Shown: piece by piece, positions 1-11,516 of the stretch
Position numbering within the stretch: the first letter of the stretch is position 1
Layout of the letters: every line of letters starts with the position of its first letter
DNA from: Trichodelitschia bisporula
Taxonomy: Eukaryota > Ascomycota > Dothideomycetes > Phaeotrichales > Phaeotrichaceae
Direction: 5' to 3'
Length of the DNA stretch: 64,000 bases
Assembly: GCA_010356995.1 (NCBI GenBank)
Contig: ML996687.1
Location: forward strand, 497,803-561,802
Notes under the pieces: model-generated
The model's database searches: none
Told to the model about the DNA's origin: nothing
Seen by the model: the letters and a program-made list of their open reading frames with translations, nothing else
Position numbers and translations under genes: made by a program

Positions 1-359
1 TCGGTGAGCTCGGCATGTGCGTCTTTTGGATTGGACGGCTGTGATACGGAAGGATTCGGGCGAACCTTCGGTTATTCGAGAGTCTTGGTGATACATGTAC
101 GCAATGCAGTAATAGATGTGTGGTTGAGATCAGTATCGTGCTTTTTAAGACGGATGTGAGATTCCTGTACTGGGAAGATGAAGTGCTCGATTGGGCAAGC
201 TTTTCCATCATGGCTGAGTGTATGAACTCGATATAAAGGTCCGTGACGAATCATGAAGGTGCAGTCTCCTCGGTCATCTCCCAATTCCTACTGCTGACCC
301 ATCATACAGTCGTAACCGTTACGACCATAGCCGTCCGGCGTTTCTGCCCCTAACCCTTA
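1..359. other. Left edge, no supported gene
   Basis: A short minus-strand reading frame of 70 codons (positions 72-284) is present, but it has no recognisable domain and no convincing splice context. It may be chance or the edge of a gene beyond the window. Nothing else is seen. Confidence 0.4.
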
Positions 360-1633
360 TTATTCATCATCGCCAAACTGCACAGCAACCTTCATGACAA
401 GCTTCTTCTCGTCATCCTCCGGCCTACTAGCCATCAAAAAGGCTTTCTCAACGTTCTCAAGTCCCTTGAAAGTGTGCGTGAGGAGTGTAGAGAAGTCCGG
501 AAGCTCTGTCTTCGCCTTCCGCAGCCTCTCAATGGCCGCAGGATAAGCGTTGGCGTACCGGAAGACGCCGATAAGGTCAATCTCATGGAGTGCAGCATGC
601 GATATAGGTAACGTCTGTACTGGCGTCCCCATCCCAATAAGCATAACCTTGCCACCTGGCCGTGTCACCTATGCGAATCAGTTTTATCGCCCACAAGGTC
701 GTCCTGGACCTACATATATTGCCGTCTGCAAACACTCCATCGCGCCCGTACATTCAAACACAGCATCGTACTGATCGTACTGTTGATTCTCGGTGAGCCT
801 CGATGCCACAGCCTGGGCCCTCATGAGTCCCTCCGTAACTCCAATCTTCCCTCGAACAGGAGGAACGACATGCCCATCCCCCAGCCAACTGGTAACCCCC
901 GCCCATCTCCCATTAACTGCAAACCTCACTCTGCCCCCATTTCCATCTGCAACAGTCACCCGTGCCCCATTCCCTCTCGCGACGGCGGCAACCAAGCATC
1001 CCACCGGCCCAGCCCCGAACACCAACACACGTGCTCCGGGTTCCAGTCCCGCGCGCTGGACCGCATGCTCCGCCACAGCCATGGGTTCGACCAAGGCGCC
1101 TAGGGACAGCGGAACCTCGCGCGGAAGTTTGAAAGTCCATTTCGCTGGGTGGTTGAGGAGGAGCTGCAGCGTGCCCTGGGTGTGCGGGACCAGCTTTGCT
1201 GAGCTGCGGAATTTCAACTCGGGGCAGATATTATACCGCCCTTCGAGGCAGCGGGGACAGATTGAGCACGGCTGGCCAACTTCGAGAGCAACGCGGTCGC
1301 CTGGACTGAAGGTGGTTACCTCTGAGCCAATAGCGGTGACGATGCCGGAGGACTCGTGGCCCAGAGTGAGAGGAGATGTTGCTAGAATAGACCCGTTGCT
1401 GAAGGAGGTGTAGTAGTGGACATCTGAGCCGCAGATGGTGGTGGTGTGGATTGCAATTTGGAGGTCGTTTTCTCTGAGAGGTTCGAGAAGACGGGATTCC
1501 TGTGAATTATGTGAGCCAGGAACATAAGAATTCGGAGCAGAGTTACTATGCGGAGGTCCTTCGGGCCATGGAGAACTGAAGCCTTAGTCTCGGTCATATC
1601 GGCGTCTTTGGTAGGGATTATGGTCATTTGCAC
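360..1633 (-). CDS. Zinc-dependent sorbitol/xylitol-type dehydrogenase (MDR family)
   Basis: Polyol dehydrogenase of the medium-chain family, which oxidises sorbitol or xylitol with NAD+ in the cytosol. Three exons read in frame: 1547-1633, 714-1499 and 360-668, with GT-AG introns of 47 and 45 nt, giving about 393 aa, the usual family length. Visible marks are the catalytic-zinc region TICGSDVHYY (about residue 50), LGHESSGIV (about 74), the structural-zinc cysteine cluster CSICPRCLEGRYNIC (about 105-120), the Rossmann motif VFGAGPVG (about 190) and a C-terminal TRPGGKVMLIGMG typical of sorbitol and xylitol dehydrogenases. The start is taken at the first in-frame ATG. An ATG at 1597 begins MTETKASVLHG, which resembles family N-termini, and may be the real start. 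It is divergent from an SDR gene. Which polyol is the substrate cannot be read from the sequence. Confidence 0.9.
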
Positions 1634-2369
1634 AATTGCAGGAGGATATCCCGAGATTTATAGAGATCAAAGTGAGGCATGTGGCTCAGCTCGATATTAG
1701 AGTGAAAGTCCTGGAAGGAATGTTTCATCTAGGCGAGAGGGGAGGTGGATGCACACCTCACCGCACCTATCTGTTCAATGGGAGGGACAGAGGTGCGACC
1801 TGGCACGAGGACGGCACTGCATACTCTATCAAGAAAACGAGATAGAGAGCTCAAGCATGTAGCATGTGTTGGACCAACGAGTATATGAGGACGGTTGTGA
1901 CAGCTGTGTCCTCTGGTCTTCCTTCAACGACTCCATGGTGCTCGGAGGGACAAGGCTTGTACTTTGACTCCGTGGTGATATGCCAAAATGCACGAGGTCA
2001 GTAGTTGAAGGGCTCGAGCTCCGCGTATAGATGGTAGAATGCAGTCGATTACATGAAGCAAGCCGTTGTCTCCCATCGCGGTGCGCTTACCGAGAATTCA
2101 TTAGTCCGTTCTTTGTGCAACGACCCTAGGAAAGGACGCGACGAGAAAAGAACGGCGCCTTGATCTTGAAGTTGAAGCAGTATTGCGAGTCTGAAACAAG
2201 GACGACCGAAATCGGCCCAGAAGATTATCATCACAGCGGCCCCGCGATGGGTATCTCAGCTGCCCCGCGACGGGCATCACTGCAGCCCGCCCCCCCTCCT
2301 CCCCCATCAGACATCAGATAACGCCCCGTAGCACCCACCAAGCCCAACACCAGCCTCACCTCACCCACT
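1634..2369. promoter_or_regulatory. Divergent intergenic region between dehydrogenase and SDR
   Basis: This 736 bp spacer separates two divergently transcribed oxidoreductase genes and must hold both promoters. The 60 bases before the SDR ATG are C-rich. No individual operator could be fixed. Shared regulation is an inference from the arrangement only. Confidence 0.4.
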
Positions 2370-3196
2370 ATGCCCCCCGTCCTTTCTCTATTCTCTCTCT
2401 CGGGCCAAACCGCCCTCGTAACCGGCGGCACCCGCGGCATCGGACAAGCCATGGCCCTCGCCCTAGCCGAAGCCGGCGCCGACATCATCCTCATCCAGGT
2501 ACCCGCACCCACCTCCCGACGCATCGACTAAACCCGCAGCGCGACCACACCAATGACGCGACCCAATCGCTCATCCGCGCCCTCGGCCGTCGCGTATACA
2601 TCGTCACCTGCGACCTCTCCGACCCCGACTCCGTGGCCGGCGTCGTGCCCAACCTCAATATTGGCGGAGAGGAAATCACCATCCTGCTGAACTGCGCCGG
2701 CGTACAGGCGCGACACCCCGCTGAGGACTTCCCGGAGGACGACTGGGCCCGTGTGCTGCAGGTCAATCTGGGGGCTGTGTTCACGCTGAGCCGCGATGTG
2801 GGCAAGCAAATGCTTTCACGGGAGCCGGACCGCGGTGGGCGACGCGGGACAATCATCAATGTAGCGAGTCTGCTGTCGTTTCAAGGAGGGATCACGGTGC
2901 CGGCGTATGCGGCGAGTAAGGGCGGGGTGGCGCAGTTGACGAAGGCGTTGAGCAATGAGTGGGCGGGACGCGGGATCACGGTGAATGCTATTGCGCCTGG
3001 GTATATTGCGACGGATATGAATGAGGCGTTGTTGGCGGATGAGGAGCGCGCGAAGAGTATACTCGCACGTATTCCCGCGGGGAGGTGGGGGGACCCTGAG
3101 GACTTTAAAGGCGTGGTTGTTTGGCTGGCGAGTCGGGCCAGTGGGTATGTCACTGGTGAGGTTGTCACTGTTGATGGGGGCTGGATGGCAAGGTAG
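2370..3196 (+). CDS. Classical short-chain dehydrogenase/reductase (2-deoxy-D-gluconate 3-dehydrogenase-like)
   Basis: NAD(P)-dependent SDR of about 261 aa, the normal length for a classical SDR. Two exons, 2370-2498 and 2540-3196, are joined by a very short 41 nt GT-AG intron at phase 0. The cofactor motif TGGTRGIG lies at residues 18-25, NCAG in the middle, a serine in NVASLLSF before the active site, and the catalytic YxxxK in [10 protein letters not shown] (about Y166 and K170). The tail [13 protein letters not shown] is the typical SDR ending. The overall pattern resembles KduD-type 2-deoxy-D-gluconate 3-dehydrogenases and FabG-like reductases; the substrate is inferred from resemblance only. 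The ATG chosen is the first in frame and places the cofactor motif at the normal distance from the N-terminus. Pairing with a polyol dehydrogenase hints at sugar catabolism but does not prove it. Confidence 0.88.
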
Positions 3197-3665
3197 GTGA
3201 CGTGGCGGTCTGAGTGATGAGGTGATTCATTTTAGTACGAGGACAAGGGAACCAGATGAGACTGCTCCATAGATCGAATAGAAATACGCCCTATTAGGTG
3301 ATATGAACCTCAAAATCATCAGCAGGTTTGGTAGCTCATCACAAGGCCGCCACTTGAGTCACGTTTGTTGCACCTACAGTACAGCTTTGCACGACAGGTG
3401 TGAGCAAGTGAGGACTAGAGTACGAGTAGATTATGGTGACATGCTTTGGTAACACACATCTGTAGAGTGTTGAGCGCCCCGTCCGAGCAAGCCACTCTAC
3501 GTGGTTGTGGGGATGAGAACAACGGAGCTCGCAGTGGGTGGGAAATCATTGTCGCATTGCCCGCTATAGAGGCTGATGAACGCCTTCTCCCTAAAGCATG
3601 ACCCTTAAACCATTGACTAGCCCATTTTCACTCTCTTGACCGCCGACAACCCAGGGAACAGTTGT
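3197..3665. other. Intergenic, no gene seen
   Basis: About 470 bp between the ends of the convergent SDR and eS10 genes. It should contain both 3' UTRs. No reading frame, tRNA or repeat of note. Confidence 0.5.
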
Positions 3666-4389
3666 CTACGAAGCAGGAGCGCCACCACGCCCACGGCCTG
3701 ACAAATTGTTAGTAACACGATTATCATGCTGTGGAGATGCGTACCGAAGCCACCGCGCGCGAAGCTAGGCTCATAAGCGCCAGGAGCACCACCCTCCTTG
3801 CCCTCGCCGGCATCCCGCCGCCGGTAATCACCACGCTCACGCTCACCACGGGGAGCACCACGGCCACCGCCCCTCCGCTCACGGTCGTCACCGCCCAGCA
3901 TGCCGCGAGGAGGCGCGTGCGAACGCTGCTGCTTGATGTGGGTCTGGGGAACGATCTCAGCCGGCAGGTGGAGCCACTCGCGCAGGTAGTCGAGGCCCTC
4001 GGGGGTCAGAGTGTAGTAGTACCACTGCCACGAGAACTGAGTCTTCACATAGCCGCGGGAGTCGAGGGACTGCAATGCCTTGATGACCTGGTTGAAAATG
4101 TTAATGGCTGTCCAAATATACCGTACAGCACCGCTGCGGGAAGAGTCCGTACATAGAGGTTCTTGGTCTCAATCTGCTGATGCGCGGCCAGGTTGAAGTC
4201 CTTCTTCGCGACAACGACACCCTCTGGGAATGGCGTCAGTAATGGGCAAAGGTGCGGTTGTGCACCGCTCGGGGATGGGTGAAATTACCGCGGAAGAGGT
4301 ATTCGTGGATCTTCTTGCGATCCGCCTTGGGAATAAGCCTGTTCTGATTAGCGTCTCGTAACGGGCGAATTCCGAGCGATAGCATACAT
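3666..4389 (-). CDS. rps10: 40S ribosomal protein eS10
   Basis: Component of the small ribosomal subunit head, about 165 aa, the usual fungal length. Five exons are needed: 4388-4389, 4289-4338, 4153-4223, 3745-4087 and 3666-3697. They give [15 protein letters not shown] at the N-terminus, [14 protein letters not shown] and [15 protein letters not shown] in the winged-helix domain, then an R/G-rich tail ending RGRGGAPAS. All introns are GT-AG, and the last has a textbook TACTAAC branch site. The first intron interrupts the start codon: the first coding exon supplies AT and the next supplies G, directly followed by the conserved Leu-Ile-Pro-Lys. No unsplit in-frame ATG precedes this sequence. 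The gene is head-to-head with Sde2. Confidence 0.95.
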
Positions 4390-4794
4390 TGTGGCGGCGT
4401 GGAGTTTGTCGTTGGAAGAGGGTGGTCGTAGGAGAGGTTGAGGTTCTGCGGAATTCAATTGTGGCCGGTCTTCGCAAGGGCGTTTGATCGCTTAGATAAG
4501 ATAAGACCCTATTGGCCTTGGCATTTCTCCAAGGCGCGCTTGGGCCAAGTGACACCAACCATCATGCCCCATCAAAAGCCATCACCGGTTCTACTATTCA
4601 CGACTCCCACTACTTACTGGACCTCCTGCATCAGTCTCCCAACACAATAGTCTGCTCGCTCAGCACAATACCTTTGACGTCTTTGCTTTATTCACTTCGC
4701 CGCTACAAGGACTGTGGCTGCTCTGGTTGCTGTGCTCGCTCGAAGCATTCACTTACCGTTGAACTCGATCCTCGCCACCCCATCCAACCTCAAG
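4390..4794. promoter_or_regulatory. Shared head-to-head promoter of eS10 and Sde2
   Basis: A 405 bp spacer between two divergent start codons. It holds a double GATA motif (AGATAAGATAAG, 4494-4505) and an adjacent inverted CCAAT box (ATTGG at 4511). GATA and CCAAT factors are well known in filamentous fungi; whether these sites are used is not shown. Confidence 0.4.
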
Positions 4795-5625
4795 ATGGCT
4801 CCGCACAAGATCAACGTCCTTCTAACATCCTTTCCTGGCCTTGGGCTGCCTAAAACCCTTGCACTCCCCGTAGACTCTTCGACATGCATCGGCGAGCTTA
4901 CAGACTTGATCTCGCAGCGCCTCCCTTCCACTGCGAACAACCTCATCCTCACAACCACCTCAAACAAAGATGTCTCCGCTCGTCGCCCATCAGAGCCCAT
5001 TACCTCGCTCCTCAGCTCTCCGCATGACACCATGCTCCCCCTCCGCCTCTCAGTTCCTCTGTGCGGTGGTAAGGGTGGCTTCGGCTCACAGCTCCGGGCA
5101 GCTGGAGGACGCATGTCGTCGCGGAAGAAGCGCAACCAGGGCGAGAACACGGGCTCAAGCCGCAGTCTTGACGGTAGACGGCTACGAACTGTCGCCACAG
5201 CCAAGGCGCTTGCTGAATATATGGCTGTCAAGCCCGGACTCGACCAGCGCGAAAAGGAGGACAAGAGGAAGCGGTGGCAGGAAGTTGTCGAGACTACGGA
5301 GCGGAAACAGGAAGAGATTAAGTACGGCGGGAAGGCTCGCTTGGATGGAAAGTGGGTTGAAGCCAAGGATGAGGCCACGGAGAAGACGCGGGAAGCGGTG
5401 CTGGCTGCCTTGCAGACGGAGGACGTCAAGGATTCCCTTGCAGAGAAGGACAGTGACGCTTCTACAAACACATCCGGAGACAGCGATACTGGTGGGAGCG
5501 AACGTACAGAATCGAACGGCAAGGCTTCGGGCGTACAGAACACTGCGACCACTTCACGTTCCTTCTATGGTTGGGACGAAGACGAGATGAGTGACAGCAG
5601 CGATGAGGAGAAGGAAGCTATATAA
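4795..5625 (+). CDS. sde2: Sde2-like protein with ubiquitin-fold propeptide
   Basis: About 276 aa. The N-terminal 92 residues form a ubiquitin-like fold region ending LCGG, immediately followed by KGGFGSQLRAAGGRMSSRKK, the hallmark of Sde2. In fission yeast this precursor is cut between GG and KGG by ubiquitin proteases, and the released KGG-starting protein joins the spliceosome, affecting splicing of selected introns, telomeric silencing and genome stability. Here the GG is at residues 91-92. Downstream lie a basic coiled region (REKEDKRKRWQEVV), a KYGGKARLDGKWVE segment, and an acidic Ser/Asp tail ending YGWDEDEMSDSSDEEKEA. The ATG at 4795 fits the family start; an in-frame ATG at 4714 would add 27 residues without similarity. 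No intron is needed. Confidence 0.9.
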   Translation: MAPHKINVLLTSFPGLGLPKTLALPVDSSTCIGELTDLISQRLPSTANNLILTTTSNKDVSARRPSEPITSLLSSPHDTMLPLRLSVPLCGGKGGFGSQLRAAGGRMSSRKKRNQGENTGSSRSLDGRRLRTVATAKALAEYMAVKPGLDQREKEDKRKRWQEVVETTERKQEEIKYGGKARLDGKWVEAKDEATEKTREAVLAALQTEDVKDSLAEKDSDASTNTSGDSDTGGSERTESNGKASGVQNTATTSRSFYGWDEDEMSDSSDEEKEAI

Positions 5626-7218
5626 GTTGAGCCGTAGTTAGGAATGGGTGCGATGGTCTTTGATGCGTCTGTTGACGTTTGTTTTGAACTGGCGACAATG
5701 GGGTTTGAGGATAGGATAAGATACCCTGTGGATGATTTACTCCACATTATTGAATGACAATGTTTGATTCAATCTCTTGACCGGTGCTCTCTGATCAGAT
5801 ATACGAGGCTCCCACATACTGCCTGGATATCGTCGTAAGACCATTCTTATTCTTACAGTAGCATGGTGTGTTACTTACTACTCTATCCCGTATGCGCTAA
5901 CGCGTACAGTCGCGTCTCCAGCTGAGCCATTGTCCGTGCACACTAGTTCTACATAAAGGACGACGTCCGCTGCCTCGGAAGTGGCATCATATCTTTGAAT
6001 GCAACGAATACACCTCCACATCCTTCACAAGGCCATATCGGCCGCACATCACGTCGTGTGCTTCTATCTGCCGGCAGAAATTTCCTTTCACCCGCATTGG
6101 AGAATGCTGTGCACATAGTATATATCCTTCTGGTACTGGTTGGCTGGTGCCTAGCGCGTGTCGCTTTGCCTCTTGTGCATCAATAGTACTTTTTTTTGCA
6201 CCCAGTACAGTATTCGAGGTGGATGAGAGGTTTTCGGTCCAGACAACTCAATCGCCGAGGTACTGTAGCCAAAGTCAAGGTGGCCACCCGATGAAGAATG
6301 CTCCAAGCCATACATATACTGAGAGATTTTAGAGATGCAGCCCTCGATGTCGAACAGAAGCTGAAAGGTTTCCCTCCATCCATTGCTTGCACCCGTGTAA
6401 GCCTTGCCTCAGCCCACCCCCCTCACCCCCAGTACTCGCATATCATACCTGCGATTTTGCCGTCATGACCAACGAGATACATGCCAAGTCATACCACTTA
6501 GGAGGAACCCTGCAGCAGGGTAAGATGCGATGAGCAAAGAAAGAGCGACGCTTTCTGATTAAACAATCTTGCGTACGAACAGCTGCAACCATTGCACGTT
6601 GAATCAACCCGCAGCGAACTTAGCCTCTTGACAGCTATTCAACCGCTTTGCTGGCCGACCACACCCACAAGGATTGTGCAGCCTGGAGAGGGTGTGGAGA
6701 GATCTCCTAGACGGTAAGAAACTGACTAGCGAACGAGGTGTTGGGCACCTTCGTCTCCCCTTGACAATTGCGCCCCCTCACTGCCTCATCGCGCTGGCAG
6801 CAATCTAAGCGGTCTACGAACGATGAAAATCCGAGAGTTGTAGCCGGGATACCAATCACTGCTTCTTTCAGTTATCCGAGGTTAACAGCAACTAGTCCTG
6901 GTCTTGCTCGATTACTTGTGAGGCGTCGAAGACACGAGACTCGCTTGCTGCTGCCTATGGACCATGGATGAAGCATATGCCTGACTAATAATATCACAGA
7001 TGCGATGGTTTCACTGCAGCTTTGTGGGATGCAACTAGTATCGTAGCTGTGATATTGAGTTGCAATAGGGTATAGTATCCATGTTGGTGATGAGCCCAAG
7101 GGTGCCAGGCGTCATAGCGCTTGCGCCTCCAGCTCTCGTATTAATCTAGCCTGATCCTGCCAGCCAACTTACCTTCAACCCCTCCACCAGCTTCTCAAGC
7201 TTCCAGCATACACCAGCC
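5626..7218. other. Gene-poor region, nothing supported
   Basis: About 1.6 kb with only short, unrelated reading frames on both strands and no tRNA or repeat. The last part should carry the promoter of the gene starting at 7219. Confidence 0.5.
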
Positions 7219-9530
7219 ATGGCCAACATAACAGACTGTGATAACACGAAGCAGCAACGGGAAAATACTGGCTTCGTTGAAGACCCGCAGCCTCTTTCTG
7301 AATCGCTACCATCTCATCGTATAACGCAATGTCAGCAAGAAAGCGAAGAGAGTGTTGAACCAGAGCCCGGCATTTGGCGGCGCGAAACCGAATATACTCT
7401 CTTGTCAGCCACTTCAGGAACCTCTCGCACCACCATCACCCAAGCCTCCGGCCCTCATCCTCACATATCATCACTGGACTCCAGGCTGATGGTAAGCTGT
7501 TGACCTGCGTTGCCCTATACCGAGCTAATATCGCTGGCAGAAACCAGTTCTTTCGTTACGTGATACGCCACGCTCTCAGCGCTCGAGAGATTCAGAAGCC
7601 GAAGTTGAGCGATGGAGGACAGCGGTGTCGGAGCAAGCGGAGAATGATGCCGATCCATTGCCAGGATCAGGTGTCCATTCGAGGCGCCCGTCGGAGAACG
7701 AAATTGTCCTCAAGCAAGAAGAGCGTGAAAATCAGTCGACCCTTCCTCCGGAGTCGCCTCCGCAATTTGAGCATCACCCTGTCCTACATAATTCATCTCC
7801 AAGGGCCCCCATTCCCGACGATTTCCGTGGAATCGGAAGCCACTTACCTCATTCCACTATCCCGGAAGATGGCAGCAAAAATGATGGCTGCCTTGGCCAT
7901 ACCCAGTGTGAAGGCGACGGGGCTCCTCCATCGCCCGTGGATACTCTATCAGGGATTTCCTGTGCCGGTGATGGAGGAACGGAAGTCTCTCTACAGGTTT
8001 CTTCGAGCATCGAATGCCTCAACTCGATGACTCCTATAACTTGTGTGTCCCGGGATGTCGAGGATTTAATACCCACTACGATCCGACTTCTCCAGGAAAC
8101 GTGTACACACGAGCTTCCCATCAGATCACGACCAGCTGACGGGAATGGATATGGTGGCCGTACCGGAAACTTCGACCAGGCTTCCGGGACAAACTGGCCC
8201 GAGCGCGGCAATCCATCTGGTCATGGATGTCCGCCCACGCAGTCATCGAATGCATTCCCACCAAGCCGGATGCCTCGGTCTCCGGATGACGGCGAGGACG
8301 GTGATGATGACGATGGTGATGGCGATGACGACCCTAATCCATCTCCTAGTGGGGGTCGGGCTTCGAAACCCTATCTACCGTGCCCTTTCAAAGTCAAATA
8401 CCCCTCTTTGGCATGCAGGGACTTTCCGTACATGACGAGACTCAGGTAACTTATCTTACCACCATATGCAGTGCTCGCTAATCGCTAATGCAGAGCACAT
8501 ATTCTTAACTCTCATAGCCCCTTGGAGGGGCGATGCCAGAAATGCTGGCTAAAGTTCGGAACGAATCATAGGAAGTGCAATCCTAGAAATGAACCCACCA
8601 AGTTTCTCGACCAGGACGCGTACCTTCGGGTACAGAAGATAAGGACGGCCAACGATGACGACACTCGGTGGGCCAAATGGTGTGAACTTTGGAAGGTCGT
8701 CTTCCCACGTATGTGCGTCCATAAAGCTGCATACCTCCCTACTCCCTTTGTTCAGGCTTTGAGCGTTGTTTGCATTGCATTGAGCACTCCCTCCCATGCT
8801 GCTTGTTACTCCTTGTTTCTGGGTTGATTTTCGGTTGATATCTGATTCCATTTGAACAGGTTTCTCGCCACCATCCGAGGACATGTCATTGCAGGCCGCC
8901 TTTGACGGGTTTCCGGGGTTCCCTCACTTTCCTCCGCTGCCGGCGCAATTTTTGGTACAACCTTCTGCGCATCCTGCTCCAGACCTTATCCCTTCTACCC
9001 CGGTAAACATGACTTCTCCCGTGGTCTTCTCACCTTCGGGCTGTCTCCATCCTAAGGACGGGCATCCCACATCTGGGATGTACACAGCCCACACGCCTAC
9101 CATGGCCCACCCAGTCCAGGTCAGCATAAGCGACGAATCCCGATATCACAGCGTTGCAAGTTCAGCAGGACAAGAGGGTAGAGATCAGTTCCTAAAGGCG
9201 TCTGGGCGAAGCAGCACAAATCTCACGGTTCCCGATCCTGAAAGCCCAACCGCAGGCCGAGGAAACAGTGCACAGGGACTACCTGAAACCGACACCCTCG
9301 AACAGCGTCGAGCAACCCATGCCAGTGAATTCAAAATACCAGCGGATCAGCATGAACAGGCTATCTGTTCATTGAGGGCAGGCCTCATGGACCTGGATCG
9401 AGAGTGTAACTTCGATGAATGGTTCGAGATGCAAGTGGTTCACATCGACCGAATATCTCAGGCTAAGCGCCAAATGGAAAACAAGTTTGAGTCGTTGCTG
9501 TGCTCACTGAAAGCAGAGGACCTTGATTGA
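7219..9530 (+). CDS. Orphan protein with a C2H2-like zinc-binding region
   Basis: Four exons read through in frame: 7219-7491, 7541-8445, 8494-8708 and 8860-9530, for about 687 aa. The first half is low-complexity and ends in an acidic Asp/Gly/Glu tract (about 8280-8340). It leads into PCPFKVKYPSLACRDF, then RLRAHILNSHSP and RCQKCWLKFGTNHRKC, a Cys/His arrangement common in fungal C2H2-like proteins, in which a CPF motif is followed by a helix with a paired histidine and a second Cys pair. The helix and second Cys pair are created by splicing at 8445/8494, which supports that intron. The C-terminal third is Pro/Ser-rich and ends in a possible coiled coil. The third intron, 151 nt, is longer than its neighbours. 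Function unknown; nucleic-acid binding is only a guess. Confidence 0.65.
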
Positions 9531-11516
9531 ATTTCGAATGAATAAAGAGCTTTTCATGCTCAAGATTTTCTGAAATTTTCATCGTTTAGTTGATATGGAG
9601 TTTGGTGCTGCTAGTTCTAATCTCTTTGGCGAAGGTGCGTTTGATGGCGGATTTTAAGGATTCACAGTAGGAGCTCAGCTTTTCCCCTGACGGAGCAATG
9701 CGTTCTTGTCTTGACAAAGCTAGATACCCATATTTTGGAATTTTCTGTTCAAATCTCATCCCTCGTGATTTAGAGCGGTGATATCGTGTACTCCCCATTT
9801 CCGGCACTTTGTCCTTTCAAATACCCGTATCCTGCACTCCAGCCTTCACCGCCCTCCCGTCTCGGTCTCTGCATACTCCCTTCAGCTCCAGGTGACCTTC
9901 CTCCGCCACCACGACATGCCGCAACATCACAACCATCCCACCCCTCACATTTCAGGTGACACACCACCTCCGCTCCGCCCAAGCCCCACCGACCTCCACC
10001 CCTCAGCCTCCATTTTGCCACTACCACGCCATCCCGGCGCAGTGGCACCCAAAATTGGCATCAGCCACGACAGGGATTCTCTAGCCCAAAGTCGTCACCA
10101 CACTCTCGAGTCATGTCCCCCAGCCTGATACGTTGTTACACAACCAGAAAGCATAGCCAGCGGACTTGCCCACGGCTAGGAGCATCTGTGTAGTGCTTTG
10201 GTACTAGTGTAGGTTAGATCGTACATTGCAGGTAGTACGGTGTGGGGGGCTGATGGAAGACGTGAAGCGGAGCTCAGCCTTGTTTGCGAGCGGGGGCTGT
10301 TATGAGGTGTGGATTGCCGGGAAGAGAGGTTACCAATTGAAATCTGGGTAGTGGTAAGAACGGATAATTGGCACTGATTGTGATGATTGGAAGATGGGCA
10401 AGGGATCATTGGCATACGACGCGAGATGCCCCAAGGCTGGTGTGTTCCAGTCACGTGATATCTGCATCTGCATTCGGCAGGTACTAAAAATAAGGTTAGT
10501 GCAGGATAGCCTCCCCCAGCTCCCGCATGAGGTTAGACGTATGCCACTGTTACCGTACAATGGGAAATCACATGCCTCTAGCAGGTTTTCGAGCTTGTTT
10601 TACCGGCGGTTTTGAATCTAGGCTGCGTCAGATCCTGTCTACTCTAGTGGACCGTACAGAAAGAAACGTAGGACGTCTTAACAGAGCGGTGGAAGGAGCC
10701 GCAATGGCTCTCCAATACCGGCCACAAGGGCTCATTCCCTGCTTTCCGCCAGCCTCTCTAATTGCTGAACTTCGCCCTTACGCGGGCAGCCGGTGGAGAG
10801 GCGGGGACGCTCTTTGGGAGGGGAATTGACGGCTCGTTTGGGCTTCACCGGGGTTGGGCATATTTGTTGTTGGTGTTTTTTGATACACACCGAGGGTGAC
10901 TCGGAAATATTGTAGCCGCCTTACTTGGGCATCGTTGCGGGCTGGGGCGGCCAGGGCCTTTTCGGATGGCACATCTGGTCTTTGGTGTCCATGCGACTTT
11001 CGGGATGTGGTCACAATCGGCGTCACCATCGGGTGCTGGCTGGCGAGGAAGAAGTCATGGTGCTCGTGAAGAACCTTTCATATTTCTCCGTTTCGGATTG
11101 AGAAGGCGGACAATAGCGCGGTCATAATGAACCTGAAGAGTACTCGAAGGATCCCAGTTGATGGTAGCTCGGAAAACACGGAGAACTAGGGCGTACCAAA
11201 TAAAGCCGACTTGAATGGAAAGACTCGCGGTAAACACCTAAAAAAATGGATCTTCCCCACGTAACTGACATGCAGAGGCTCGAGAGACCGGCGTATGGAG
11301 GGAGCAACAAGAGAACTAAGCAGATCGGTGGCAAACGAGGGTGCGGCGCCACCATTTCCCGTTGGACTTGTAATATGCGCATCAAACTCCGAAACTCCTT
11401 TCCGGTCCCCATTTGATGTCGGCATCGTGCCTTGCTCGTCTTCGACTCCGTTCCCAAAAGATCAGCAAAACATGAGTAGCAGAAAGAAACCGACAACCCT
11501 GCAAGAGAGAGCGCAT
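9531..11516. other. Gene-poor region, nothing supported
   Basis: About 2 kb between two orphan genes. Reading frames are short and lack domains or splice support. A minus-strand frame at 11122-11496 is next to the end of the following gene and is probably its 3' UTR. Confidence 0.5.
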
